From assembly GCA_044355095.1 (NCBI GenBank), contig JBIKYT010000036.1, positions 1 through 21,003 of the forward strand: a stretch of DNA of 21,003 nucleotides. Reading direction: 5' to 3'. The position numbers were made by a program, and so were the translations under genes. This DNA is from Casp-actino8 sp044355095 (GTDB lineage Bacteria > Actinomycetota > Acidimicrobiia > Acidimicrobiales > Ilumatobacteraceae). Below, in pieces: positions 1-7,440 of this stretch. The notes under the pieces were generated by a model. It worked only from the letters and a program-made list of their open reading frames with translations, made no database searches and was not told the origin of the DNA. Position 1 is the first letter of the stretch. Every line of letters starts with the position of its first letter.

Positions 1-1
1 G

Positions 2-622
2 CGACTTCCTGCCGCAAACTTGGTTGGCGAACAAGACGAAGGTTGGCGACTGGCAAAAGTGACGTTAGGTAACGAACGCGTGTCGTTGTCGACAGGCGGC
101 GTGTTGTGGGGCAGCGGTCCGACTGCGCTTGAGATGCTCGATGCGGTGCGACTGCGTGGATCGATCGCCGATCCAGTCATGCGACAACGTTTGGCTTCTA
201 TCTATACAGAACATATTTTGCTTGACCTGATTCGTATGCGCACATTGTCGGCTCGTTTGCGTGGTGAACAGCCAGGACCAGAAGCAAGTATTCGCAAGAT
301 CTTGGCCGATGAACACGGTCAAAACGTGATGGAAGTTGCCCGCGACTTACTTGGTGCTGAAGGGATGTTGCGAGGTGGCATCGACAACAGTGAACGTGGA
401 GCACATAACGGATTGGGTGGCGGCGGTGGGGTGGGACTGCGCGCCCTCGAACATCCCGGTTGGTTTGATGGCTATATGTTTGCCCGTTCGCTGACAATCG
501 GTGGAGGGACTGGTGAAGTCCAGCGCAACATCGTGGCCGAGCGCGTGCTTGGTTTGCCGCACGATAACGATGTGCTAAAAGGTATGACTTGGGCCGAAAC
601 GCAGAAGTCTTCTTCGCGGTAA
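2..622 (+). CDS. Acyl-CoA dehydrogenase, C-terminal part (5' end outside window)
   Basis: This is the C-terminal portion of an FAD-dependent acyl-CoA dehydrogenase, which oxidises an acyl-CoA to the trans-2-enoyl-CoA in the first step of beta-oxidation. The frame is open from the left edge and ends with TAA at 620-622, so the true start lies upstream. The TTG at position 20 is internal, because family-like sequence (LPAANLVGEQDEGW) precedes and spans it. The C-terminal signature GGGTGEVQRNIVAERVLGLP is the characteristic FAD/tetramer-interface motif of actinobacterial FadE proteins. The stretch GGIDNSERGAHNGLGGGGG is unusually glycine rich. The acyl chain handled cannot be told from this fragment. 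A TetR-family gene follows 38 nt downstream on the same strand and is a plausible local regulator. Family assignment is firm; substrate is unknown. Confidence 0.93.
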   Translation, partial: RLPAANLVGEQDEGWRLAKVTLGNERVSLSTGGVLWGSGPTALEMLDAVRLRGSIADPVMRQRLASIYTEHILLDLIRMRTLSARLRGEQPGPEASIRKILADEHGQNVMEVARDLLGAEGMLRGGIDNSERGAHNGLGGGGGVGLRALEHPGWFDGYMFARSLTIGGGTGEVQRNIVAERVLGLPHDNDVLKGMTWAETQKSSSR

Positions 623-660
623 TTCGGTATCGGGCGAGCTGCTTGTGATAGTGATTAGTC

Positions 661-1269
661 GTGGCTAAAGGTGTCGAACACGCAACTCATCGTGCTCTCA
701 TTGATTGTGGAGTTGAATTAGCCAAAGAATTTGGCATGTACGGTTTTACCGTTGAGCAGCTTTTAACGAAATCGGGAATCTCCAAAGGCTCTCTGTACCA
801 CCATTTCGAAGATTTTGTTGATCTCGTTGAGTGTGTCCAAGTTCGGATTTTTACTGAATATGTCGAACTTGATATTTTGGCAATTCAACGGGCCCTCGAG
901 GCGGCAACCGATCGCGAAAAATTCTTCGAACTCATTTCGTTGATTACAAGAACCGCAGTTCAGCCGCAACGAACAGTGAGTCGACTGCAAAGGGCTCGAA
1001 TCATTAGTGCGACTGAAGGTCGTGAACGGTTCGCTGCCCGTATCGGCGAAGAACAGAAACTTCTGAACGCCCAGATGACACAGGTGATTGCCGTCGGACA
1101 AGAACGCGGTTGGGTCGTCCCTCATCTCGAGGCTCATGCCCTTGCTCTCTTCGTTCAGGGTTACGCATTCGGGCTACTTCTCAACGACGTCGCAGCCGAA
1201 AAGATTGTTTCTGAAGACTGGGTCGCTGTGATCGATTTAGTCATTGCAAATCTTTTAATTAGCGCTTAG
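661..1269 (+). CDS. TetR/AcrR-family transcriptional regulator
   Basis: This 202-residue protein has the size and layout of a one-domain TetR repressor: an N-terminal helix-turn-helix at about residues 27-50 (FTVEQLLTKSGISKGSLYHHF, of which GISKGSLYHHF is the recognition helix) followed by a helical ligand-binding domain. Such proteins usually repress neighbouring genes until an acyl-CoA or other small molecule binds. It starts with GTG at 661. No Shine-Dalgarno is visible, but TAGTGA lies exactly 6 nt before the start, at the position used by stronger -10-like boxes elsewhere in the window. It lies 38 nt behind an acyl-CoA dehydrogenase gene, so control of fatty-acid degradation is a reasonable guess. 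It converges with the lipoprotein gene, leaving 19 nt between stops. Ligand and operator are unknown. Confidence 0.9.
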   Translation: MAKGVEHATHRALIDCGVELAKEFGMYGFTVEQLLTKSGISKGSLYHHFEDFVDLVECVQVRIFTEYVELDILAIQRALEAATDREKFFELISLITRTAVQPQRTVSRLQRARIISATEGRERFAARIGEEQKLLNAQMTQVIAVGQERGWVVPHLEAHALALFVQGYAFGLLLNDVAAEKIVSEDWVAVIDLVIANLLISA

Positions 1270-1273
1270 CGCT
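1261..1273 (+). repeat. Small inverted repeat across the TetR stop codon
   Basis: AGCGC-TTA-GCGCT is a perfect 5-bp inverted repeat with a 3-nt loop that contains most of the TAG stop (1267-1269). It is short and has no T tract, so it is at best a weak terminator. A similar palindrome lies across the stop of the serine hydrolase gene at 11582-11595. Confidence 0.4.
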
Positions 1274-1288
1274 GGTCATGAATTTCTG

Positions 1289-3367
1289 TTAACCACTTTG
1301 CTGAGCGGTGCAAGGCTTTCCATCACAGACGTCGGTGAACACTCCGTTGAACAAAAATTCGGCCATTTGACTCCTTGCCAGCTTGTCATCACGCGGATCT
1401 TCATGTGGGTCGTATCCGCCTCTGGGTGGGGCGACTTCAATCGGAATCATCTCGGCACCGGAGTCCCAAATAACAATGACTGAACCGGTATCTCCGTTGT
1501 TGACCGAATCAAGGTCCCAGCCAGGCGTGACTTCACGTGAACGACCATCGGCAACAACTGGTCGGTAGATCTTGGCGCCAAGTGAACGTGCTTCGTTGAA
1601 TGCTGCTAGTTCGCTGACTTGGTGGTCGCCCCAAGCGACGTGCAAGAGGACCGCCTTATTTGGTTGGGTTCCCGGGAGTGGATCACGAGTGATGTGATTG
1701 ATGTACCCGCCCCCTTCTCCACGATCCCAAAGCATTTGCATTAAAGAAATAGCGATCGTTCGGTCGCTTCGCGCGGGATATGCGGACTTCATAACTGCTT
1801 CGTATTGGTCAAAGTCAATAGAACGCAGCAACAAGAGTCCGTAGTTGGTGGCAGGCACGCCGAGCACGGCACGTGAAATATCAGGGGAGACTGCAGCCAA
1901 GGCTGAACCCATAATGCCTCCTTGACTATTCCCGTAATACACCAAGTCACCCTCAACTTTGATGTCACCAAAAGCCGGATCAGAAAGGATTCCGTCATCG
2001 GTGTTCATCAAACGTCCGAGGGCAATCATGTTGACAATGCCTTGCTGCAAACGGTCGGCAACCGTCGGAAAATTTGAGAGGTCTTGTAATGAAACAACTG
2101 CGTTGCCGACGTCGTCTTCACTCATTCCTGCCCACTTTGTTGCGCAAAATAGAACGGCTGCTTCTTGGGCGAGCGCTCGGACATCCCCGCCGTAATCAAT
2201 TTCGTATTCGCTTCCGAGTAAGCCGTGTCCATACAAGCCTGGATGCAGAACTGTTGATGGATCATCAACAGCTACTTTTGGAACTTGACAGATAAACGGC
2301 ACGTCGACGACTTCCCCCAAAATCGGAAGATCGTTGGGACTAGGGGCCATTGAGTCATACGCGAATTGTTGACCTGCGGATCCGTCGCCGGTGAGGTGTG
2401 TGGGCAACTTGAACGTTCCAGCAACTTGAACGGCGACATCGTCTTTTGATGCTGGGACGATCGAAGTAATGGCGTATTCAGGCGTATGGGTGTCAAGCCA
2501 ATCGAGAGTGTTGTTACGAACCTCCAAGATTCTGCCGGTCAGATTTTGCGTGGAGGCAACCGTGAAATCCCAGGCGAGTTGAAGCGTTGATCGTTCTATT
2601 CCGGCGCTGGTCAAAGCTGTGAACATGGCTTCCATTTCGGTCGTTCGCCCACTGAGTCGCTCATCGTCTGATGTGTATCCGTCGCGATAGAACTCAAAAA
2701 TTGGCGAAGGAACCACGTCAGCGCCTGAAGTTGTTTTCAAATTCCGCATTGCCACGACGTAAGAGTGTCCATCAATGAGCGCCACTGCTGGATACACAAT
2801 GAGCAATGGCTGCTCGCCATCAACTTCGGCGTCTAGTTCAGCCCAAAGTGGGATTCGCTCGCCTGATTCTCTATCGATGATGACAACTGATGCATCAATG
2901 GAAAGTGAGCTTTCTAAATCGGTCCACTCTGGAAGGGCTGATGCTTTCGCGTCAAGATCGGCGACATAGGTGAGTATGGAACTGTTCGGACTAAACCCGT
3001 CATTGCGATTCCATTCACTGGGGTCGATGGAAATCCCAGTAGCATTTTTCGGTAAGCCATCGGCAGGAATTGCAACTCGCCGGCCAGTCGGAGTTGATTC
3101 ATCAGCAACTGTGTAACGGTTGCTGGGGAATGGCAAAACACACTGAGATAAGTCAAGTTCGTCGCAGCCCGTAGGACTTGCTGATAAAACTTCGTCAACC
3201 TTGATCTTGAATTCGGGGCTCATTACTTGAGTAACTTGCTCAGGAATTGATTCTGGGGACGAAGTTGTTGTTGCGTCATTGTTCTGCGAATTGTCATTAG
3301 TTCCTGAGCACGCGCTGGCTATCAAGATCAATAATGTTGTGGTCGCTAGAAATCTTTTTGTCGTCAC
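1289..3367 (-). CDS. Secreted lipoprotein with alpha/beta-hydrolase signature
   Basis: This 692-residue protein has a lipoprotein signal peptide (KRFLATTTLLILIASAC, lipid-accepting Cys20), so it should be exported and anchored to the outer face of the membrane. Low-complexity residues 21-45 form a linker. The N-terminal half carries a conserved-looking block, CVLPFPSNRYTVAD then TGRR and NDGFSP. The C-terminal half has YYGNSQGG (residues 477-484), a GxSxG-like nucleophile elbow with Ser481; YGHGLLGS at 379-386 could supply the oxyanion hole and the His in WGDHQVS (about residue 582) the catalytic histidine. C681 and C686 may form a disulfide. These traits resemble large extracellular bacterial lipase/esterase-like proteins, but the substrate is unknown. 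It starts with GTG at 3367, preceded by AGGGGG (3373-3378). It is divergent from the metal importer. Confidence 0.75.
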   Translation of the reverse strand: MTTKRFLATTTLLILIASACSGTNDNSQNNDATTTSSPESIPEQVTQVMSPEFKIKVDEVLSASPTGCDELDLSQCVLPFPSNRYTVADESTPTGRRVAIPADGLPKNATGISIDPSEWNRNDGFSPNSSILTYVADLDAKASALPEWTDLESSLSIDASVVIIDRESGERIPLWAELDAEVDGEQPLLIVYPAVALIDGHSYVVAMRNLKTTSGADVVPSPIFEFYRDGYTSDDERLSGRTTEMEAMFTALTSAGIERSTLQLAWDFTVASTQNLTGRILEVRNNTLDWLDTHTPEYAITSIVPASKDDVAVQVAGTFKLPTHLTGDGSAGQQFAYDSMAPSPNDLPILGEVVDVPFICQVPKVAVDDPSTVLHPGLYGHGLLGSEYEIDYGGDVRALAQEAAVLFCATKWAGMSEDDVGNAVVSLQDLSNFPTVADRLQQGIVNMIALGRLMNTDDGILSDPAFGDIKVEGDLVYYGNSQGGIMGSALAAVSPDISRAVLGVPATNYGLLLLRSIDFDQYEAVMKSAYPARSDRTIAISLMQMLWDRGEGGGYINHITRDPLPGTQPNKAVLLHVAWGDHQVSELAAFNEARSLGAKIYRPVVADGRSREVTPGWDLDSVNNGDTGSVIVIWDSGAEMIPIEVAPPRGGYDPHEDPRDDKLARSQMAEFLFNGVFTDVCDGKPCTAQQSG

Positions 3368-3375
3368 GAGAACCC

Positions 3376-3392
3376 CCTAGGTCACACCTAAG
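3376..3392. promoter_or_regulatory. Candidate DtxR/MntR-like operator palindrome
   Basis: Read on the minus strand this is TTAGGT-GTG-ACCTAGG, an inverted repeat with TAGGT/ACCTA arms and a 3-nt spacer. The half-site TTAGGT is the one seen in DtxR/IdeR boxes, but the spacing is shorter than in the classic 19-bp box. It lies directly downstream of a possible minus-strand -10 (GATACT at 3391-3396) and overlaps the ribosome binding site of the lipoprotein gene, a typical repressor position. The metal-importer start is about 50 nt away on the other strand. The symmetry is visible; the regulator is inferred. Confidence 0.4.
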
Positions 3393-3430
3393 TATCGCGC
3401 ACAATCAGTCGGGTCCCAGAGGGTTGCTAG

Positions 3431-3436
3431 TACGAT
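3431..3436 (+). promoter_or_regulatory. -10 element for a probably leaderless importer transcript
   Basis: TACGAT fits the actinobacterial TANNNT -10 consensus and ends 6 nt before the ATG at 3443, so transcription would begin at or next to the start codon. No clear -35 is present. The only purine-rich stretch upstream (GAGGG at 3419-3423) is about 19 nt from the ATG, too far for a ribosome binding site. Confidence 0.5.
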
Positions 3437-3442
3437 TTGAGC

Positions 3443-4513
3443 ATGACTTTCCCCCGAGAATTCGTCCGTTCTTTGAGCCCGTTAGCAATTGTGGGTTGCC
3501 TGGTGGTTGCAGCATCTTGTGCTTCAAGTAGTTCTCCCAGCGATGGCGGCGTGCTGGCGGGAGCAGGTAACAGTTGCCCGATGCGCTCAGCAGTGACCGA
3601 TGGTCCGTTGACAGTTGCAACGACTGTCGCGCCGATCACGAGCATTGTCGCCAATATCGCAGCCGGAACCCCGACGATAATTCAAGGCATAGTTCCTGAA
3701 GGTACGAACAGTCATACCTATGAACCGCCGCCAAGCGTTGCGGCAACCCTTGAAGATGCCGACATTGTGTTTATCAACGGTCTCGTCCTCGAAGAGCCGA
3801 CGAAAGAATTGGCTAAAGCCAATGCCCGTAGTGGCTCAGTCATTTGCGAATTGGCGACAACAATCCTTCCCGAGGATGAATGGATTTATGACTTTTCGTT
3901 CCCGAAAGAGGGCGGGAAGCCAAACCCTCATCTGTGGACAGACCCACAGATGGCCGGTGATTACGCAGCCCTTATCAGGGATGCCCTGACGGCGGCCGAC
4001 CCGGCTCATGCCACTCAATATGCAGAAAACTATGCCGCTTTCGCCTTAATGATAGATGCCATTGATCAGGCCGTAGCGCAAGCCACGGCAACGATGTCTG
4101 AAGATCAACGTCAATTGTTGACGTACCACGACGCCTACGCCTACTTTGCTCGTACTTACGGCTGGACTGTTATCGGGGCAATACAGCCCTCGTCTTTTGA
4201 AGAACCAACACCCAAAGAAATCGCCGACTTGATGGATCAAGTGAAATTATCTGGTGTGAAAGCGATCTTTGGCAGCGAGGTGTTCCCGTCTACGGTTCTT
4301 GAGCAAATTGGAAAAGAGACAGGCGTGCGCTACGTCGATGTTTTGCGCGATGATGACCTCATCGGCGGACCTGGCGATAGCGACCATTCATGGATGGGTC
4401 TGATGCGTTTCAACTATGTCACGATGGTCGAGGCACTAGGGGGAGACGCATCGGCCTTGAAATCTCTTGATACTTCCGATGTCGGCCCTGATACGGCGAA
4501 TTATCCCCAGTGA
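3443..4513 (+). CDS. Metal-ion ABC transporter substrate-binding lipoprotein (ZnuA/TroA family)
   Basis: This 356-residue protein is the extracytoplasmic metal-binding component of a cluster A-I ABC importer for zinc or manganese. It has a signal peptide with lipid-accepting Cys26 (LVVAASC). Likely metal ligands are His91 (NSHTYEPPPS), His163 (NPHLWTDP), His229 (TYHDAYAYFARTYG) and an Asp near residue 304 (LRDDDL). A His rather than Glu at the third position resembles TroA and ZnuA more than PsaA/MntC, while the His-rich loop of classic ZnuA is absent, so zinc versus manganese is undecided. A TTG at 3437 would add two residues, but ATG 3443 is preferred because it sits 6 nt after a -10-like element. 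The next gene starts inside its stop codon (GTGA overlap), which indicates an operon. Confidence 0.93.
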   Translation: MTFPREFVRSLSPLAIVGCLVVAASCASSSSPSDGGVLAGAGNSCPMRSAVTDGPLTVATTVAPITSIVANIAAGTPTIIQGIVPEGTNSHTYEPPPSVAATLEDADIVFINGLVLEEPTKELAKANARSGSVICELATTILPEDEWIYDFSFPKEGGKPNPHLWTDPQMAGDYAALIRDALTAADPAHATQYAENYAAFALMIDAIDQAVAQATATMSEDQRQLLTYHDAYAYFARTYGWTVIGAIQPSSFEEPTPKEIADLMDQVKLSGVKAIFGSEVFPSTVLEQIGKETGVRYVDVLRDDDLIGGPGDSDHSWMGLMRFNYVTMVEALGGDASALKSLDTSDVGPDTANYPQ

Positions 4514-5325
4514 AATCGGTGTCTGACAAGAGCGTTGACTTGATGACATGTGAACACATGTCGTGTTCATACGGTGGCGCCCCTGTCATCGAAGGGGTTG
4601 ATTTAACGATCAGGCAAGGTGAATTTGTCGGAATTGTTGGGCCGTCAGGCTCTGGCAAAACAACATTGTTGCGGGCCATGTTGGGTTCGGTGAAACCTGT
4701 TCATGGTTCAGTGACACGTCAAACAGGTTTACGTTTGGCCTATGTCCCACAATTAGAAACAGTCGATTGGAATTTTCCCGTCACGGTCGGTGAAGTAGTT
4801 GGCATGAGTCGACCGCAACGCCTCATGCGACCAAAGTCGGCGCGTTCCGAATTGACTTTGATTGAAGATGTCCTCGAACGCTTAGGGCTTGGCGGTCTGG
4901 TGCAGAGACATATTCGCGAACTATCTGGTGGGCAACAGCAACGAGTGTTCTTGGCTCGGGCGCTCATTCAAAAACCCGACATGTTGATTCTTGATGAGCC
5001 GACGGCCGGTGTTGACGTACGCACCCGTCACGAAGTTCTGCATGTGCTCGCTGATCTCAACGAAAGCCCGCCCCACGGAGACGGGATCGCGATTGTTCTC
5101 ACAACCCACGATCTCAATGGTCTCGCTTCGCACTTGCCACGTTTGGTGTGCTTTAACCGAACTGTGATTGCCGATGGAAGCCCAGCGGAGGTTTTGCAGC
5201 CCTACTTCTTGGAACGCACATATGGGGCGCCGATGGAAGTCTTGCAACACGGAGGGATGCCCATCGTTCTTGAGCAGGGTGGCGATGAATTGCGCAACCG
5301 TTTGAATCGGAGCACTGCTTCATGA
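4510..5325 (+). CDS. Metal-ion ABC transporter ATP-binding protein
   Basis: This 271-residue cytoplasmic ATPase would power import through the permease encoded immediately downstream. All the canonical motifs are present in order: Walker A GPSGSGKTT (44-52), Q-loop with YVPQLETVDWNFPVTV (78-93), signature LSGGQQQR (138-145), Walker B MLILDEPTAGVD (158-169) and H-loop His200 in TTHD. The DWNFPVTV sequence after the Q-loop is typical of the zinc/manganese subfamily and separates it from other ABC ATPases. The GTG start at 4510 overlaps the upstream TGA by 4 nt with no good Shine-Dalgarno, so translational coupling is likely. An internal ATG at codon 12 is an alternative start. Its stop overlaps the permease ATG by 4 nt. 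Confidence 0.95.
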   Translation: MKSVSDKSVDLMTCEHMSCSYGGAPVIEGVDLTIRQGEFVGIVGPSGSGKTTLLRAMLGSVKPVHGSVTRQTGLRLAYVPQLETVDWNFPVTVGEVVGMSRPQRLMRPKSARSELTLIEDVLERLGLGGLVQRHIRELSGGQQQRVFLARALIQKPDMLILDEPTAGVDVRTRHEVLHVLADLNESPPHGDGIAIVLTTHDLNGLASHLPRLVCFNRTVIADGSPAEVLQPYFLERTYGAPMEVLQHGGMPIVLEQGGDELRNRLNRSTAS

Positions 5326-6173
5326 TCATCGCTGTCGACTTGCTGGAGCCCTTTTCTTATGAGTTCTTTCGTAGCGGCTTAATTATCGCAACTTTGGCCG
5401 GAGCCCTCTGTGGACTCATTGGAGTCTTTGTGGTTTTGCGAGGTATGAGCTACATCGGACATGGGTTGAGTCACGCGGTTTTCGGCGGCGCCGCATTAGC
5501 CGCGGTGCTGAACCTGAATTATTTCATTGGTGCCGGTTTTTGGGGTTTGGCTTCTGGTCTGATGATCGGTCGAGTGTCACGCAAGCGCATAATCGGTGCA
5601 GACGCGGCAATCGGAGTCATCACAACTGCGTCGTTTGCGATGGGTCTGGCATTGCAAGCACGATTCGGTCAAGCAAAAAGAAGTATCGATGCCGTGCTCT
5701 TTGGCAACGTTTTGGGTGTGTTTACGAGTGACATTTTGGCGGTAGCCGGTGTAGGGATCTTGAGCGTTGTCGTGATTGTTGGGCTCTATCGCAAACTTTT
5801 ATTTGCCACATTTGACCCAGAAGTTGCTGGAGTGAGCGGAGTCAGCGTTCCGGCGATGGAAGCAGCGCTGATGGTTTTGTTGTCGGCAACGATCCTGGTG
5901 ACAGTTCGAGTGATCGGAGTTCTTTTGATCTCGGCACTGCTGGTCTTGCCCGCAGTGACCGCACGCTTGTTGACAAATTCATTTGGACGCATGTTGTGGC
6001 TTTCACCAGTTTTGGGGGCGATCTTCGGTGGCGTGGGTATGTACATCAGCTGGTACGCCGATGTTCCAAGTGGGGCGGTCATTATCTTGGCCGGCACTCT
6101 GGTTTTTATTGCTGCTTATTCAGCAGTTGGAGTTCGACGTCGTGCACAACTTGCCGGCATCAACCACCACTGA
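5322..6173 (+). CDS. Metal-ion ABC transporter permease (ABC-3 family)
   Basis: This 283-residue integral membrane protein forms the translocation pore of the importer. It is almost entirely hydrophobic, with about eight membrane segments (roughly residues 18-38, 54-82, 92-112, 126-156, 180-218 as two, 226-245 and 250-270). Family traits include VVLRGMSYIGHGLSHAVFGG (37-56), whose histidines are conserved in ABC-3 permeases, ATFDPEVA (162-169) as the coupling region, VIGVLLISALLVLPAVTAR (197-215) and the late PSGAVIIL. The ATG at 5322 overlaps the ATPase stop (ATGA). It is the last gene of the three-gene operon. The convergent gene stops only 10 nt beyond its TGA, and no separate terminator fits in that gap. 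Confidence 0.95.
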   Translation: MIIAVDLLEPFSYEFFRSGLIIATLAGALCGLIGVFVVLRGMSYIGHGLSHAVFGGAALAAVLNLNYFIGAGFWGLASGLMIGRVSRKRIIGADAAIGVITTASFAMGLALQARFGQAKRSIDAVLFGNVLGVFTSDILAVAGVGILSVVVIVGLYRKLLFATFDPEVAGVSGVSVPAMEAALMVLLSATILVTVRVIGVLLISALLVLPAVTARLLTNSFGRMLWLSPVLGAIFGGVGMYISWYADVPSGAVIILAGTLVFIAAYSAVGVRRRAQLAGINHH

Positions 6174-6183
6174 AAATTCCTTG

Positions 6184-7440
6184 TTACGAGTTGATGACCC
6201 ACTCGACACCTTGAGGGGTGTCGCGCACTTCAATTTTCACTGCGGCGAGCCGATCGCGAATCAGATCGGAAAGGTCATAGCGCTTGTCGGTTCGAACAGC
6301 AGAGCGAAGTTCAAGTAGCACATTCATAATCGGCTCGAGAGCGTTGCGAGGATCGGCTAGACCGCCGACGGCTGCATCTCCTAAGCGAACAATCATTGAT
6401 CGTAGAGCGGCATGGGCATGATCCATTTCTTCGCCTTGCAAAGTGTCGGCTGACCACGCGTGGATCGCTGATTCAAGCGCAAGGACCGCCCGTGCTGCAC
6501 CGGCGGCATCGCCAGCAGACATTGCTTTATTGAAGGACCGTTCGGCATTTTGCGTGTCGTTGGCGAGCGATGTCGAGTCTTTCTCAGGTTCTGCTTGCAG
6601 ATTGTTGAGCGTTGTCACTTGAATCGGAATATTCGTTGCACCGGTTGCCGGGTCACGTAGTGCATCAATCGAGATCACGTCGCCAGCATTGTGGATTGTT
6701 GAACGTCCCTTGATGCGCACGGTGATCGTGCTATTGCCGACGACGGTCGCCGTGTTGGAATCGAGATCCAAAATCACTCCGGTGTGTTCGTCAACTCCAA
6801 TGACATGTGCGTCGGCGGGGAGTTGCTCTTCAAGTATCGCGAGTCGACGTTCGCCCATGTAACAAAAACGGGTGTCGTGATGGCCGCCCTCGGCATTGTC
6901 ATAGTGGGGGATGACCGCAACATTGAGTCCAATTTCGCCGAGGACATCGAGTCCTTCGAGCCAGTAAGGATCATTGCCGACTTTGTAAATCTCGTACACC
7001 GGGACCGTGTAACGACCAAGAGTTAATGCAGCAGCCGAGGCAAAAGTAACAGCCCCGCCTGTGCGCATTTTCCCGCGCACAATGTCAGGAACAGACGTAC
7101 CAGCCCATTGGCGAAGCGCGTAAGTCGGACTACCAGGTCCCGCAAAGACATAATCAGCTTGGCGAACTCGAGAGAGTCCTTGTTCAATGATCAAAGTGTC
7201 TTCATCATGTAAGCGAGTGAGTCCTGCTACCTCAATCGGGTAGCCGACACTCTTACGGAAATACTCGACTGCTTTTGACGCGAGCTCGGAAGCGTTTTCT
7301 TGAAAGCCGTAGGGAGTATCGAGAACAACTGCTTTGGGTGTTCCGGGAAACCGCGCGATCAATTCACGATGATGTTTCATCATGGTGGGTGCAGTTTCAC
7401 CTGAACCCATGATGGTCAAGATGCGCGGAGAAGTACTCAT
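6184..7440 (-). CDS. S51/cyanophycinase-fold protein with cysteinyl-tRNA-synthetase-like tail
   Basis: This protein has 418 residues from the ATG at 7440; an upstream in-frame extension is rejected because family-like sequence (PRILTIMGSGETAPTM) begins right after this Met. Residues about 5-265 resemble the peptidase S51/cyanophycinase class-I glutamine amidotransferase-like fold: DTPYGFQ (41-47), FAGPGSPTYALRQW (99-112), and TFASAAALTLG (132-142), where Ser135 could be the nucleophile. Further conserved-looking elements are IPHYDNAEGGHHD and GVDEHTG. Residues about 296-416 are helical and end in SDLIRDRLAAVKIEVRDTPQ followed by GVEW, matching the extreme C-terminus of cysteinyl-tRNA synthetases. 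No synthetase catalytic domain is present. It overlaps the upstream hydrolase gene by 4 nt (ATGA). Substrate is unknown. Confidence 0.8.
   Translation of the reverse strand: MSTSPRILTIMGSGETAPTMMKHHRELIARFPGTPKAVVLDTPYGFQENASELASKAVEYFRKSVGYPIEVAGLTRLHDEDTLIIEQGLSRVRQADYVFAGPGSPTYALRQWAGTSVPDIVRGKMRTGGAVTFASAAALTLGRYTVPVYEIYKVGNDPYWLEGLDVLGEIGLNVAVIPHYDNAEGGHHDTRFCYMGERRLAILEEQLPADAHVIGVDEHTGVILDLDSNTATVVGNSTITVRIKGRSTIHNAGDVISIDALRDPATGATNIPIQVTTLNNLQAEPEKDSTSLANDTQNAERSFNKAMSAGDAAGAARAVLALESAIHAWSADTLQGEEMDHAHAALRSMIVRLGDAAVGGLADPRNALEPIMNVLLELRSAVRTDKRYDLSDLIRDRLAAVKIEVRDTPQGVEWVINS
6204..6223 (-). repeat. Hairpin inside the 3' coding end of the S51-like gene
   Basis: CGACACC and GGTGTCG form a perfect 7-bp stem with a 6-nt loop, 20 nt inside the stop of the S51-like gene and 30 nt beyond the stop of the convergent permease gene. 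The stops are 10 nt apart, so this is the closest hairpin to the permease end, but no T tract follows on either strand. A role in transcription ending is possible but weakly supported. Confidence 0.35.
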
